From positions 1-64,000 of the forward strand of contig CAKUHU010000005.1 in NCBI GenBank assembly GCA_934659425.1: a stretch of DNA of 64,000 bases. Direction: 5' to 3'. Every line of letters starts with the position of its first letter. Position 1 is the first letter of the stretch. A program made the position numbers and the translations under genes. Shown piece by piece: positions 52,741-61,788 of the stretch. The stretch is from an uncultured Oscillospiraceae bacterium. GTDB lineage: Bacteria; Bacillota; Clostridia; Oscillospirales; Oscillospiraceae. The notes under the pieces were generated by a model, which worked only from the letters and a program-made list of their open reading frames with translations, had not been told where the DNA came from and searched no databases.

Positions 52741-53520
52741 TCACGGCACCCCCAGCAGATCCCCCAACAGATCCGCGGTAGACTCATAAGGCAAAAACGC
52801 GGTCTGGATTCCCAGCCTTTGGGCAATGCAGAGCTTTTGGCGGACGCTCCCAGCGTCGTCAAAGAGGACGAAGTGGCCCTTTTCCCCCGCCATGTAGGTG
52901 AAGTAGTGGGCGCACAGCTCATCGGAGAAAAAGACATGGGGGCTGTGCTCCTCCCGGCGCCGGTTCAGCTCCTCCGCCGTCAGGGGCGCCCCCGCCCCGC
53001 TGGGAGAGGGCAGCAGGAAGTCCTCTGCCGAGCGGTCCACCCACGCCGCCACCCTGCCCGCTCCAAATCGGCTCAATGCCTCCTCCAGCCGCCCATGGAG
53101 GGATCCGCCGGACATGGCCGTGGGGATCAACACCTGTGCATAGGGTGCGGCGGCACCGTATGGCTCGGAGACATAGTAGGAAAGTCCCCTTCCCCGGCAC
53201 ACCTCCCCCAGCCGGCCGGTGATCTCCGACAGCAGCGGGACAGGCCTGCCCCCAAAATTACAGACCACCCCGGTGAACTTCCGGGCTACGCATTCCCGCA
53301 GCACCTCGTTGCAGAAGCCCTCCGCCTCTCCCCCCTCCTGAAAGCGGACATTGTCTATGACCATGAGCCCCCCTTGGGGCGTCACCGGGGCGTTGGCGCG
53401 AAAAAGATGAGGTCCTCCCCCCACCCGGTAGGCCAGATGGGCCAAGGGTCTTCCCCATCCGCCCGCGGCGGTGACCTGCCCCGGCTGCACCGCCAAAATC
53501 AGCTTTTCTATCGTTTCCAT
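52741..53520 (-). CDS. Conserved-looking protein of unknown function
   Basis: 259 residues from ATG 53520. Alternating strands and helices (KLILAVQPGQVTAAGG, GGLMVIDNVRFQEGG, FTGVVCNFGGRPVPLL, GLSYYVSEPYGAAAPYAQVLIPT, FVLFDDAGSVRQKLCIAQRLG) suggest an alpha/beta barrel, perhaps related to the catalytic fold of spore-cortex or GH18-like proteins, but no catalytic motif is certain. No signal peptide or membrane segment. Divergent from yqeG. I do not recognise the family. Confidence 0.65.
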   Translation of the reverse strand: METIEKLILAVQPGQVTAAGGWGRPLAHLAYRVGGGPHLFRANAPVTPQGGLMVIDNVRFQEGGEAEGFCNEVLRECVARKFTGVVCNFGGRPVPLLSEITGRLGEVCRGRGLSYYVSEPYGAAAPYAQVLIPTAMSGGSLHGRLEEALSRFGAGRVAAWVDRSAEDFLLPSPSGAGAPLTAEELNRRREEHSPHVFFSDELCAHYFTYMAGEKGHFVLFDDAGSVRQKLCIAQRLGIQTAFLPYESTADLLGDLLGVP

Positions 53521-53626
53521 CTTCCATTTCCCCCTTGTCCAAGCGGCCTGGGAAGTGTTATAATCATACATAAGATATGATGCTTGGAAGCAAAACAGAA
53601 GTCCCGCCGGAAAAAGAGGTGATTCC

Positions 53627-54124
53627 TTGTCCCTTCCCCTGATCCCCGCCCGTGTGGTGGACAGCGCGCTCGACATCCCGCCCCAGGCCCTTCGTGACGC
53701 CGGGATCAAGCTGGTGCTGGCCGATCTGGACAACACCCTGATCTCCTATGAGGAGTCCCTCCCCTCCCCCGCCCTGCGGCAGTGGAAAGAGGAGTTGGAG
53801 GCGCTGGGGATTACCCTCTTCGTGGTATCCAACAGCCGCAAGAGCCGCCGATGCCCCGATTTCTGCGCCGCCCTGGGCGTCCCCTATGTCCGCCACGCAG
53901 GCAAGCCAGGGACGGCAGGCTTCCGCCGGGCCTTACAGGAGACCGGCGCGTCCGCAGAGCAGGCCGTCATGGTGGGAGACCAGATCTTCACCGACATCTG
54001 GGGGGCCAACCGTTCAGGGATCACCGCCATCCTGGTCAAGCCCATCGCCATCGGGAGAAATCCCCTCCGGGCAGTACGCTACGCCGCCGAAACTCCCTTC
54101 CGGCTGGCGGGAAAAAGGAAGTGA
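53627..54124 (+). CDS. YqeG-family HAD phosphatase
   Basis: 165 residues, HAD subclass IIIA. LVLADLDNTLISYEES has the catalytic Asp pair, FVVSNSRKSR the second motif, and MVGDQIFTDIWGANRSG the acidic third motif. Known relatives dephosphorylate phosphatidylglycerol phosphate or similar compounds; the substrate here is inferred only. TTG 53627 is the start. The endonuclease gene follows after four bases. Confidence 0.9.
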   Translation: MSLPLIPARVVDSALDIPPQALRDAGIKLVLADLDNTLISYEESLPSPALRQWKEELEALGITLFVVSNSRKSRRCPDFCAALGVPYVRHAGKPGTAGFRRALQETGASAEQAVMVGDQIFTDIWGANRSGITAILVKPIAIGRNPLRAVRYAAETPFRLAGKRK

Positions 54125-54128
54125 GCCT

Positions 54129-55016
54129 ATCGCTGCGAAATTCGGTCCGGCGGGCAACGCCGCCGCCTTTCCCTACAAGTCCTCGGTAGACGCCCCCCGC
54201 TGGCTGGCCTCACTGGGGCTGGATTGCTATGAATACCAGTGTGGCAAGGGGGTCCATGTGGGCGAGGAGACCGCCCGGAAGATCGGCACCGCCGCCCGGG
54301 AGGCCGGCATCTCCCTCTCCCTCCACGCCCCCTATTTCATCAACCTGGCTAATCCCGATCCAGACAGCCTGAAAAAGACCATCGGCTATATTTTAGCCGC
54401 CTGTCAAGCCGCCGACTGGATGGGGGCCACCCGGATCGTGGTCCACACCGGGGCGCTGATGAAGCGGACCCGGCGGGAGGCGCTGGACATTGCCCTCGCC
54501 TCCATGGAGGAAGTTCTGAAGGCCTGGGAGAGCGAGGGCTACGCCCACATCGCCCTGTGTCCGGAGACCATGGGCAAGATCAACCAGTTGGGAGATCTGA
54601 CCGAGGTGCTGGAGCTGTGCCAACTGGATGAGCGGCTCATCCCATGCGTAGATTTCGGCCATCTCTACGCCCGCTCTTTGGGGGAACTGACCGGGCCAAA
54701 GGCCTGCAAAGACATGTTAAATGAGATGGAACAGGCTCTGGGGTCCGAGCGGTCCAGCCGGTTCCACAGCCACTTCTCCCAGATCGAGTTCACCCCCAAG
54801 GGGGGCGAGAAGTGCCACCGTACTTTTGCCGACAACGGTGGCTTTGGCCCCGCCCCCGCTCCCCTGATGGCAGAGGTGGCCCGGCGGGGCTGGTCACCCA
54901 CCTTTATCTGCGAGAGCGCGGGGACCCAAGAGCAGGACGCACTGACTATGAAGGGGATGTACCGCTCACAGCTTGAGCAGCTCCAGGCCAAAACGAAGAC
55001 CCCGGAAAAAGTATAA
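54129..55016 (+). CDS. Endonuclease IV / TIM-barrel AP-endonuclease family, apparent ATC start
   Basis: About 295 residues. The family N-terminus KFGPAGNAAAF begins at once, followed by YEYQCGKGVHVG, SLHAPYFINLAN, VVHTGALMKR, CPETMGKINQLG, CVDFGHLYAR and FHSHFSQIEFTPKG, giving the trinuclear zinc ligands (His, Glu, Asp, His). No ATG, GTG or TTG is available in frame between the yqeG stop and this start; ATC at 54129 fits the family length, with AAGGAAGTGAG before it. Either ATC is used, or one base is wrong. Confidence 0.82.
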   Translation: MAAKFGPAGNAAAFPYKSSVDAPRWLASLGLDCYEYQCGKGVHVGEETARKIGTAAREAGISLSLHAPYFINLANPDPDSLKKTIGYILAACQAADWMGATRIVVHTGALMKRTRREALDIALASMEEVLKAWESEGYAHIALCPETMGKINQLGDLTEVLELCQLDERLIPCVDFGHLYARSLGELTGPKACKDMLNEMEQALGSERSSRFHSHFSQIEFTPKGGEKCHRTFADNGGFGPAPAPLMAEVARRGWSPTFICESAGTQEQDALTMKGMYRSQLEQLQAKTKTPEKV

Positions 55017-55181
55017 TTGACAGGCCATAAAGATATAGCTGAAGCTGTGAGAATCAGTACCAACCAAATCAGCGACATGGAGCGCGGCAACTCCGCTGCC
55101 ACCATGGCCCGCCTCTATATTCTCTGCGACTACTTCCACGTCTCCGCCGACTATCTCTTAGGCCTCTCAGACAAGCCGTAA
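55017..55181 (+). pseudogene. XRE-family helix-turn-helix regulator, truncated
   Basis: A TTG beginning one base after the endonuclease stop opens 54 codons. HKDIAEAVRISTNQISDMERG, LYILCDYFHVSADYLLGLSDKP are the second half of an XRE helix-turn-helix protein. The first recognition helices are missing, so it is likely inactive. Similar small regulators accompany mobile elements. Confidence 0.65.
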
Positions 55182-55203
55182 GGCCAGAAAGGAACCAAAC
55201 GCC

Positions 55204-56265
55204 ATGAATCATCTGAACCAGATCGCCGCCAGGCTGGCGGAATACCAGATCGACGCCATGCTGGTCTCCAGCGAGCCCGGCGAATTCTACGCCGTCGGCC
55301 TCCACGGAGAGGGCTTTGCCGTCGTCTCCGGCTCCGGCACCCGTTATATCACCGACTCCCGCTACGCCGAGGCCGCCAGGGAGACCGTCACCGGCGCCGA
55401 GATGGTCATCGTGGGCGACCAGGGCTATGCCGCCCTCATCAATGAGTTTATCGACGCCCACGGCATCCAAACTTTAGGCATTGAGGACGGCTACATGCCC
55501 CTCAAGCAGTATCAAGGGCTGAAAAAGGACCTCCACGCCCGGCTGGTCCCCGCCAACGGCCTGCTCACCGGTCTCCGCGCCGCCAAGGATAGTGAGGAGT
55601 TTACCCGCATGGAGAAGGCCCAGCGCATCACCGACCGGGCCTTTGATGATATTTTGACCTTTATCCGGCCGGGCATGACCGAGGCAGAGATCGCCGCCCG
55701 GCTGGTCTACAGTATGCTCCGCCTGGGAGCGCAGAAGACCTCCTTTGATCCCATCGTGGCCTCCGGGCCCAACGGCAGCAAGCCCCACGCGGTCCCCGGG
55801 CCTCAGCAGGTCCAAAAGGGGGAGTTCATCACCATGGACTTCGGCTGCATCTATGAGGGCTACTGCTCTGATATGACCCGCACTGTGGCCTTGGGACAGA
55901 TCGACGACGACAAGCGCCGGGTCTATGAGACCGTTTTGGCCGCACAGAAGGCGGGCATCGCCGCCTCCCGGGCCGGGGTGCCCGGCTCGGAGATCGACGC
56001 CGCCGCCCGTGGTGTCATCCAGGAGGCGGGCTATGGCCGCTTCTTCGGCCATGCCTACGGCCACAGCGTGGGCATCGAGATCCACGAAAGCCCCAATGCC
56101 AGCCCCCGGGATCACACCCCCATGCCTGTGGGGGCGATGGTCTCCGCCGAGCCGGGCATCTACCTTCCCGGCCAGTTCGGGGTGCGCATCGAGGATGTGG
56201 TCCGCATGGATGCCGGCGGCTGCACCGACATCACCCACTCCCCCAAGGAGCTCATTATTCTGTAA
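55204..56265 (+). CDS. Xaa-Pro aminopeptidase-type M24 peptidase
   Basis: 353 residues, creatinase-like N-domain and pita-bread catalytic domain. Metal ligands are Asp in MDFGCIYEGYCSDMTRT (two), His in GHAYGHSVGIEIHE, Glu in EPGIYLPGQFGVRIEDVV (two). It cleaves dipeptides or peptides with proline in second position. Start ATG 55204 with AGGAAC-like site. It leads a unit with the GNAT and SGNH genes. Confidence 0.92.
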   Translation: MNHLNQIAARLAEYQIDAMLVSSEPGEFYAVGLHGEGFAVVSGSGTRYITDSRYAEAARETVTGAEMVIVGDQGYAALINEFIDAHGIQTLGIEDGYMPLKQYQGLKKDLHARLVPANGLLTGLRAAKDSEEFTRMEKAQRITDRAFDDILTFIRPGMTEAEIAARLVYSMLRLGAQKTSFDPIVASGPNGSKPHAVPGPQQVQKGEFITMDFGCIYEGYCSDMTRTVALGQIDDDKRRVYETVLAAQKAGIAASRAGVPGSEIDAAARGVIQEAGYGRFFGHAYGHSVGIEIHESPNASPRDHTPMPVGAMVSAEPGIYLPGQFGVRIEDVVRMDAGGCTDITHSPKELIIL

Positions 56266-56281
56266 AGAGGAGGTCTTTCCC

Positions 56282-56959
56282 ATGGTATTGGAAGTGATCC
56301 AGAGAGAAGTGCCCACCCGCGGCATCGGCTATCTCATCCTCCGGGACTGTCCGGAGGACCGTCTGGGCGAGGCCCTGGGCCGGGGGATGGAAAAGCTGAA
56401 AAAGGCCGGGGCCCAGACCGTCTGGGCCACCTCCCTGCCCGAGGGAGAGCCCCTCCATCCTGGTCCGGCGGGCGTGTGGCGGCTCACCCATGTCCACGAC
56501 ATGGTCCGCATGGAGCGCCCCCTCTCCCCTGACCGGCCCAAGCCGGAGGGCAAGCTGGTCCTGCGCTCCCCCCGGAAGGCCCAGGAGGAAAACACCTATC
56601 TGGAGCTGATGAACCGGGCCTATCAGAATGTGCCCAACACCGTCACCCTGCGCCAGACTGACCTGCAGCTCCAGAACCACCGCTATGGGCTGGCCTATCA
56701 AGGGGAACAGGCGGTGGGCGCTTACGAGCTGGATCTGAGTGAACGGATCCCCGAGCTGTCCGCCCTCGCCGTTGAGCCCTCCCTTTGGCACCAGGGCCTG
56801 GGTCGGACGCTGCTGCGGACTGTGCTGGAGTCTCTGAATGCCAAGACCTCCTCCTGTTGCCTGAAGGTCTCCTCCATAAACTCCGCCGCCATGGGCCTCT
56901 TCACCGCCGAGGGGTTCGTCCAAACAGGCCTCATCTCCGGCTGGTTTGAGGTCGTCTGA
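56282..56959 (+). CDS. GNAT-family acetyltransferase
   Basis: 225 residues. The N-terminal half (to about 120) is not recognisable; the C-terminal half is a GNAT fold with LSALAVEPSLWHQGLGRTLLRTVLES as acetyl-CoA loop and NSAAMGLFTAEGFVQTG. ATG 56282 follows AGAGGAGG. Substrate unknown. It lies between the Xaa-Pro peptidase and the SGNH hydrolase. Confidence 0.82.
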   Translation: MVLEVIQREVPTRGIGYLILRDCPEDRLGEALGRGMEKLKKAGAQTVWATSLPEGEPLHPGPAGVWRLTHVHDMVRMERPLSPDRPKPEGKLVLRSPRKAQEENTYLELMNRAYQNVPNTVTLRQTDLQLQNHRYGLAYQGEQAVGAYELDLSERIPELSALAVEPSLWHQGLGRTLLRTVLESLNAKTSSCCLKVSSINSAAMGLFTAEGFVQTGLISGWFEVV

Positions 56960-56971
56960 GAGGGCGGGCAG

Positions 56972-57544
56972 ATGAAATTAGCCGCCTTTGGAGACTCCAA
57001 CACCCGCTATTGGCTGGGAAATGAGGGGGTGGCCGGCCCCTTGCGGGAGGCCTGGCCCGCCCGCCTGGAGGCCCTGCTCCGCGCAGACGGGAAAGAGGTC
57101 ACTGTGAGCAACAAGGGCTGGCCCGGCGCCGGCATCGCCCTAGCCCGCTCCCAGTTCGGCCGCATGACCTGGAACGCGGACGCCGTCATTTTGTCCTTCG
57201 GTACCAACGACATCAAGCTGCCTGAGGCCGTTTTGGAGGATTTTATCGGCAGCCTGGACACCATTTTAAAGGCCAACGGCTCCCGTCCCCTATTAGTGCT
57301 GTCCATCCTGTGGTTTGGCCGGGGATATGGCTTTTCCGGCTCCCAGGACCGGCTGCCGGAGTGGAACGGGGCAGCGGAGGCCCTGTGCAGGCAGCGCGGC
57401 GCCCATTTCTGGGACACCACCTCCCTGTTTGAGGGACAACTCCAATTCTACAACGACCACCCGGTCCACCACTTGAACGGGGCTGGCCAGGCTCGTTTTG
57501 CCCAAAGCGTCTATGAGGCGCTGCAGACCTTCCACATGATATAA
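56972..57544 (+). CDS. SGNH/GDSL-type hydrolase
   Basis: 190 residues. FGDSNTRYW carries the Ser nucleophile (block I), GWPGAGI the Gly (block II), SFGTNDIKLP the Asn (block III) and NDHPVHHLNGAG the Asp-x-x-His (block V). No signal peptide. Such enzymes remove acyl groups from small or carbohydrate substrates. Together with the adjacent genes it may act in cell-surface turnover, which is inference. Confidence 0.88.
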   Translation: MKLAAFGDSNTRYWLGNEGVAGPLREAWPARLEALLRADGKEVTVSNKGWPGAGIALARSQFGRMTWNADAVILSFGTNDIKLPEAVLEDFIGSLDTILKANGSRPLLVLSILWFGRGYGFSGSQDRLPEWNGAAEALCRQRGAHFWDTTSLFEGQLQFYNDHPVHHLNGAGQARFAQSVYEALQTFHMI

Positions 57545-57622
57545 ACGATTCTCCGCCCCCTGCGACGCGGGCGACTCATAGCCCACTTCTCGAAAAGCCG
57601 CTGTCTTCTGAAAAAATTGCCA

Positions 57623-57703
57623 CCCCCGCCGGGAGACCGGCGGGGGCGCTTTTTCCCCTCCCCACACCGAGAAAGGACAGGCGATCTCTCGCCTGTCCTT
57701 TTT
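57623..57703. terminator. Two terminators between convergent genes
   Basis: CCCCCGCCGG/CCGGCGGGGG followed by TTTTT (57623-57655, plus strand), and AAAGGACAGGCGA/TCGCCTGTCCTTT (57672-57703, either strand). Confidence 0.8.
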
Positions 57704-57711
57704 CGGGCCCT

Positions 57712-58395
57712 TCACTTTTGGGCCTGGCCCTCCGTTTTTACCGCCTCTGCCTTGACCAGCAGCATCATAGGGCGGCTCAGCTCGTCCTTCATATCTGGAA
57801 TGTCCAGCATCTCTTCCGACGGCACCGCTTCCTCCACCGCTTTCAGCGCAAAGCTGTTGTCTACCAGCAAGCCCATCAGTATCTGCGTCAGCGTATGGTG
57901 CTGCTTTATCACGTCACACCCCAAAAAACGCGTGTTCCGCTCCCCGGGAAAGAAATACTGGTCCATCGGCCAGCACTTTGGTGCCCCCTCCTCGGCATAG
58001 ATCCAGTTCCGGTCTACTCCGGCGGTAAAAACTGGGAGCTCGATGTTGAAGCGGAATATCCCCCCTGATCTCAGCGTTCCATGCACCTTTTGAAACACCG
58101 TTTCTATCCTTTAGACATAGTGGAGGGCCAGATTGGAGATAACACAGTCCCACGTGTTTTCCGGATATTCATACTCCTCGATTCCACAGGGCCGGTATTC
58201 AATTTGGGGACCGCCGTTGCGCCTTTGAGCCTCCCCGATCATTTTGAGGCTCAGGTCCAGCCCCAACACCTGCGCTGCCCCCTGCTCGGCTGCAAATTTA
58301 CAATGCCAGCCATAGCCGCCCCCCAGGTCAAGCACCCGTTTCCCCGAAAGCGGAGGAAACAGCGGCTTCACAGGAAAAGCGGCAGCCCCGGCCAC
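57712..58395 (-). pseudogene. Class I SAM-dependent methyltransferase, broken
   Basis: One frame covers GKRVLDLGGGYGWHCKFAAEQG (SAM loop), VLGLDLSLKMIGEA, and VISNLALHYV, then TAA at 58111-58113, and continues in the same frame with VFQKVHGTLRSGGIFRFNIEL, NTRFLGCDVIKQHHTL to 57712. The N-terminal 30 to 40 residues are replaced by the terminator region of rsfS (residues MAGAAAFPVKP). So it is 5'-truncated and has a nonsense codon. Confidence 0.82.
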
Positions 58396-58423
58396 TTCCC
58401 GTGGAGTGGCTGGGGCTGCCGCA
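58374..58423 (-). terminator. Terminator of the ftsY-rsfS operon
   Basis: GCGGCAGCCCC and GGGGCTGCCGC surround a further pairing TGGC region, followed on the minus strand by TTTTCC. It lies past the rsfS stop and against the methyltransferase remnant. Confidence 0.75.
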
Positions 58424-58454
58424 ATTTAAAGTTCTTCCGTGAGGGGGCTTTTTG

Positions 58455-58817
58455 TCAGTTCTCTGTCAGGATGCCGGTCAGATCCACCGGGGCTGCGTCG
58501 TTCCACAGCCGCTCCAAGTCGTAAAACTCCCGGGCCTCCTCATTAAAAATGTGGACCACCACAGAGGAGAAGTCCAGCAGCACCCAGGTGCCGCCCCGGT
58601 GTCCCTCCACATGGTGGGGAGCCTCCCCCACCTGCTCCTTCATCGCCTTCTCGCAGGCCTCGGATAAGGCCCGGATCTGGGAGGAGGAGGTAGCGGAGCA
58701 GAGGACGAAATAGTCGGCCAGCGTGGTGAGGTGTCCGGTCTCCAATACTTTGATGTCAAGTCCCTTCTTGCTGTCCAAGGCCTTGGCCAGCAACAGGGCA
58801 GTCTCTTTTGGGCTCAT
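58455..58817 (-). CDS. rsfS: Ribosome silencing factor RsfS
   Basis: Binds uL14 and blocks subunit joining in starvation; 120 residues. LLAKALDSKKGLDIKVLETG, DYFVLCSATSSSQIRALSE and HHVEGHRGGTWVLLDFSSVVVHIF are diagnostic. It is the last gene of the nadD-linked operon, its usual place in Firmicutes. Confidence 0.95.
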   Translation of the reverse strand: MSPKETALLLAKALDSKKGLDIKVLETGHLTTLADYFVLCSATSSSQIRALSEACEKAMKEQVGEAPHHVEGHRGGTWVLLDFSSVVVHIFNEEAREFYDLERLWNDAAPVDLTGILTEN

Positions 58818-58838
58818 AAAAGCAATCTCCTTTCATCA

Positions 58839-60245
58839 TCAAACACCGGGGGGCAGAAGAGGCTCTCCCTCCGGCGGCTGGGTGTCCAGAGGAGGCGTGG
58901 GCGCTGCCGTCGGCTCCGGTTCCGGTGTGGCGGTGGTGCTGGGGGAGGGCGACAGGCTCTCCGACGGTCTGACACTCTGGCTGGGCTGGGAGGGCGCGCT
59001 GGTCGCCGGCGGCAGGAGGGGCTCGTCAGAGGGCTCAGGGCTCTCCGACGCCGCTGGAGTCTCAATGGGATCATCCGTCTTATTATCTTTCGCCGGTGTA
59101 CTGGTGGCGGAAGTGGAGGAGGAGATGCTGCTTAATATATCCAACTCATAGAGACGGATGTCCTCTTGATAGGGATTGAAACCCTCATTCACCATCTCCA
59201 CGATCTGACTGCCGATGGGCAAAAGATGTGCGCCGTCTCCCGCACTTTTATAGGGCATGGTATAGAAGGATACGTCATCCATATCCAACTTGCCGATGGC
59301 GGATTTCCCGAAATAGGTCATGTTGGAGACAGTCAAATTGGTCTCCACATTTTTCTGGAAAATACTGATATACTCCCCCAAGTTGCTCAAAAGCACATCG
59401 GGCTGAAGACATTTGGCGATGATGGCCTTCATAAACGCCTGCTGCGTCTCGATGCGTCCGATGTCGCCGGTGGCATACCCACCGAAGGAGTGGCCGCTGT
59501 CATCGCTGCTCTTACGCCAGCGGATGAGCTGCATGGCCTTATCGCCGTCTAACAGCTGATAGCCCGCCTTAAGATCGATTTTGAAGCCTTGGGACAGATC
59601 ATTATAATACATCCGCTGCGGCACATCGAAATACACCCCGTCGATGGCGTCTACCAATTCTCCCAGTGCTTCCCACTGGATGATGACATGGTAGTCAGGG
59701 GTGACCCCCGTCAGCTCGCCCACTTCCGCCTTCAGCGCCTCAATCCCCTTGTCTTTCCCTCCCGCTCTATTATAGACCGAATTTAAAAGCACCTTGCGGC
59801 CGTAGTAGGAAACATAGGTATCCCGGGGAAGGGACATGACGTTGAGGACCTGGTTGGGCACATCATAGGCCGCCAGCATCATGGTGTCGGTATTTCCGCC
59901 GCCCAAGGTGTCCTGGCCCACTAAGAGGAAGGTATAAAACTGATCCTTTCGGTCCGCAGAGAGGCCGGGGATCTCCACCTGCACCTCGTTTCCATTCTCG
60001 TCGACGATCATCGTGGTCTGGGGACGCCGGGTATTGTCTGGATTGAGGCCCCCCATATCCGGCGGCGCAGAAAAGAGGCAAAAAGCAACATAGCCCGCCA
60101 CAATGACAGCGGAAATAATAGTCAGGGCAATATAGCAACGGTAGAGCACCAGCGCTTTTCCTGTATAACGGGGTGGTTTCTTGGCGGCCTTCTCCCCGGT
60201 TCTTTTCGCACACCTGCCGCCCTTATTCTCTTTTTGTTGGCTCAT
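58839..60245 (-). CDS. LytR-CpsA-Psr (LCP) family wall-polymer ligase
   Basis: 468 residues: cytoplasmic basic tail, one membrane helix (about 31-55), an extracellular LCP domain with LLVGQDTLGGGNTDTMMLAAY, SLPRDTYVSYY, LNSVYNRAGGKDKG and IRWRKSSDDSGH, and a Ser/Pro/Thr/Glu-rich low-complexity C-terminal tail of about 85 residues. LCP proteins attach teichoic acids or capsules to peptidoglycan. The start is ATG 60245, with an imperfect AAAGGATC site. The tail is unusual in length and could span the wall. Confidence 0.9.
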   Translation of the reverse strand: MSQQKENKGGRCAKRTGEKAAKKPPRYTGKALVLYRCYIALTIISAVIVAGYVAFCLFSAPPDMGGLNPDNTRRPQTTMIVDENGNEVQVEIPGLSADRKDQFYTFLLVGQDTLGGGNTDTMMLAAYDVPNQVLNVMSLPRDTYVSYYGRKVLLNSVYNRAGGKDKGIEALKAEVGELTGVTPDYHVIIQWEALGELVDAIDGVYFDVPQRMYYNDLSQGFKIDLKAGYQLLDGDKAMQLIRWRKSSDDSGHSFGGYATGDIGRIETQQAFMKAIIAKCLQPDVLLSNLGEYISIFQKNVETNLTVSNMTYFGKSAIGKLDMDDVSFYTMPYKSAGDGAHLLPIGSQIVEMVNEGFNPYQEDIRLYELDILSSISSSTSATSTPAKDNKTDDPIETPAASESPEPSDEPLLPPATSAPSQPSQSVRPSESLSPSPSTTATPEPEPTAAPTPPLDTQPPEGEPLLPPGV

Positions 60246-60250
60246 GTCTA

Positions 60251-61456
60251 TTATAATGATCCTTTCCCGTGCTCCAACAGCCAATCCAGCGCGAGTTGGG
60301 TATTTTGATGGACCGGCTCCCCGCGCAGCTTCAAATCCTCTATACTCATCTCCAGGCCCTTCCGCAGCGCCCCGTCCAGATCCTCATAACAGAGCTTTCG
60401 AAGCTCGTCCACGCCGGGGAAATCCCGGTTTGGCTCCACATAGTCGGCCAGGTAGATGACCTTCTCCAGCAGTGCCATATCCGCTTTCCCGGTGGTGTGC
60501 CAGAAAATGGCCCAGTAGATCTCCTCCGGCTGGCCATAGACGTCCCGGGCCAGAGCTGCCCCCGTCTTGGAGTGGAGCAGCTTGACGCTCACCCGCTCCA
60601 GCTCGTCCAGCTCGATCCCATACTTCTCACAGATCTGAAGCTGCTCCTCCAACTCCAGGTATTTGGTGCAGTCGTGGAGGATGGCCGCCCGGCGGGCCAG
60701 TTCCTCGTCGGCACCCCAGCGCTGCGCCAGCTTCACCGCCTCCTGCTCCACCCCCCGGATGTGGGCGTGGCGCTTGGCCAGGACCATGGAGAGAGAGCAG
60801 GCCCGGAGCTGGTCATCGGTGAGATGCTTCAGATCCGCATGGGTCCCGTAGAGGCTCCGGCGCAGGATGTAGCCGTAGACAGGGTCCAGCAGGTATTCGC
60901 TCCCCTCCCCTTTGGCCAGTAGCTCACGAAGCTGGGTGGAGGATACATCCACCACTTGAGGCAGCTCCAAAATAGTTACTTGGGCGCCGTAGGTCTCTTT
61001 TAACCGCTGGGCCTGCTCCTTCAGCGCCGACAGCTCCTTCCCCGTCCCCCGGGCAAAGGCGGCCAAATGGGCCAGGGCGCAGATCTTCTCCGGCCTATAC
61101 CACTCAGGGAGGGAAAAGAGCATGTCCGACCCCATAAGGAACCACAGCTCATCATCGGGATACTGTCTGCGAAATTCCTCCAACGTCTCCACTGTGTAGC
61201 TCTTTCCCGACCGACAAAGTTCTATATCGCTCACCGCCACCCGGCCGGGCAGGCGCAGCGTATCGGCAGCGATGTCCGTCATCCGCAGCCGCTCTTCCGC
61301 CGGCGGCGTGCCCTCCGGCAGGGCCTTATGGGGCGGGGTGGCCGTCGGAACAAAGAACAGCTTGTCCAGTCCCAGTGCCTTCAGCGCCAGCCCCGCCGAT
61401 GTCATATGTCCCAGATGCGGCGGGTTAAACGTCCCGCCATAGATTCCAATTTTCAT
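60251..61456 (-). CDS. NadD-YqeK fusion: nicotinate-nucleotide adenylyltransferase plus HD hydrolase
   Basis: 401 residues. Residues 1-200 are NadD (GIYGGTFNPPHLGHM, SKSYTVETLEEF-like segment SGKSYTVETL, ELPQVVDVSSTQLREL), making deamido-NAD. Residues about 215-395 are YqeK, an HD-domain Ap4A-type hydrolase (SLSMVLAKRHAHIRGVEQEAV, AAILHDCTKYLE, FWHTTGKADMALLEKVIYLADYVEPNR). In B. subtilis these are adjacent separate genes; here one frame joins both. ATG 61456 follows GGGGGAG by six bases. Confidence 0.93.
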   Translation of the reverse strand: MKIGIYGGTFNPPHLGHMTSAGLALKALGLDKLFFVPTATPPHKALPEGTPPAEERLRMTDIAADTLRLPGRVAVSDIELCRSGKSYTVETLEEFRRQYPDDELWFLMGSDMLFSLPEWYRPEKICALAHLAAFARGTGKELSALKEQAQRLKETYGAQVTILELPQVVDVSSTQLRELLAKGEGSEYLLDPVYGYILRRSLYGTHADLKHLTDDQLRACSLSMVLAKRHAHIRGVEQEAVKLAQRWGADEELARRAAILHDCTKYLELEEQLQICEKYGIELDELERVSVKLLHSKTGAALARDVYGQPEEIYWAIFWHTTGKADMALLEKVIYLADYVEPNRDFPGVDELRKLCYEDLDGALRKGLEMSIEDLKLRGEPVHQNTQLALDWLLEHGKGSL

Positions 61457-61482
61457 GCTTGTCTCCCCCTGTTCCTGCACGT

Positions 61483-61788
61483 TCACTTTTTCAGAACAAT
61501 CTTATCCTTCTTTTCCTTTTTATGACTTTGACGATAAAGAACGAATTTTGTTCCGATCACCTGAACCACTTCGGCCCGCGCCGCCCGGGCCAGCGCATCC
61601 GCCGCTTCTCTGGGAGAGAGCTCCGAAGTCTCCAGCACCCGGCACTTGATGAGCTCCCTGGCCTCTAAGGCCTCCTCCGCCTGCCGGATCAGGTTGGGCG
61701 TCATGTCTCCCTTTCCAATATGGACAATGGGGTCTATCGAATTTGCCATGGCCCGAAGCTGGGCGCGCTGCTTACTTGTCAATTCCAT
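61483..61788 (-). CDS. yhbY: YhbY/CRM-domain RNA-binding protein
   Basis: 101 residues. LTSKQRAQLRAMANSIDPIVHIGKGDMTPNL and KFVLYR match the CRM fold that binds 50S precursors. ATG 61788 overlaps the rdgB stop. Same operon as nadD. Confidence 0.93.
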   Translation of the reverse strand: MELTSKQRAQLRAMANSIDPIVHIGKGDMTPNLIRQAEEALEARELIKCRVLETSELSPREAADALARAARAEVVQVIGTKFVLYRQSHKKEKKDKIVLKK

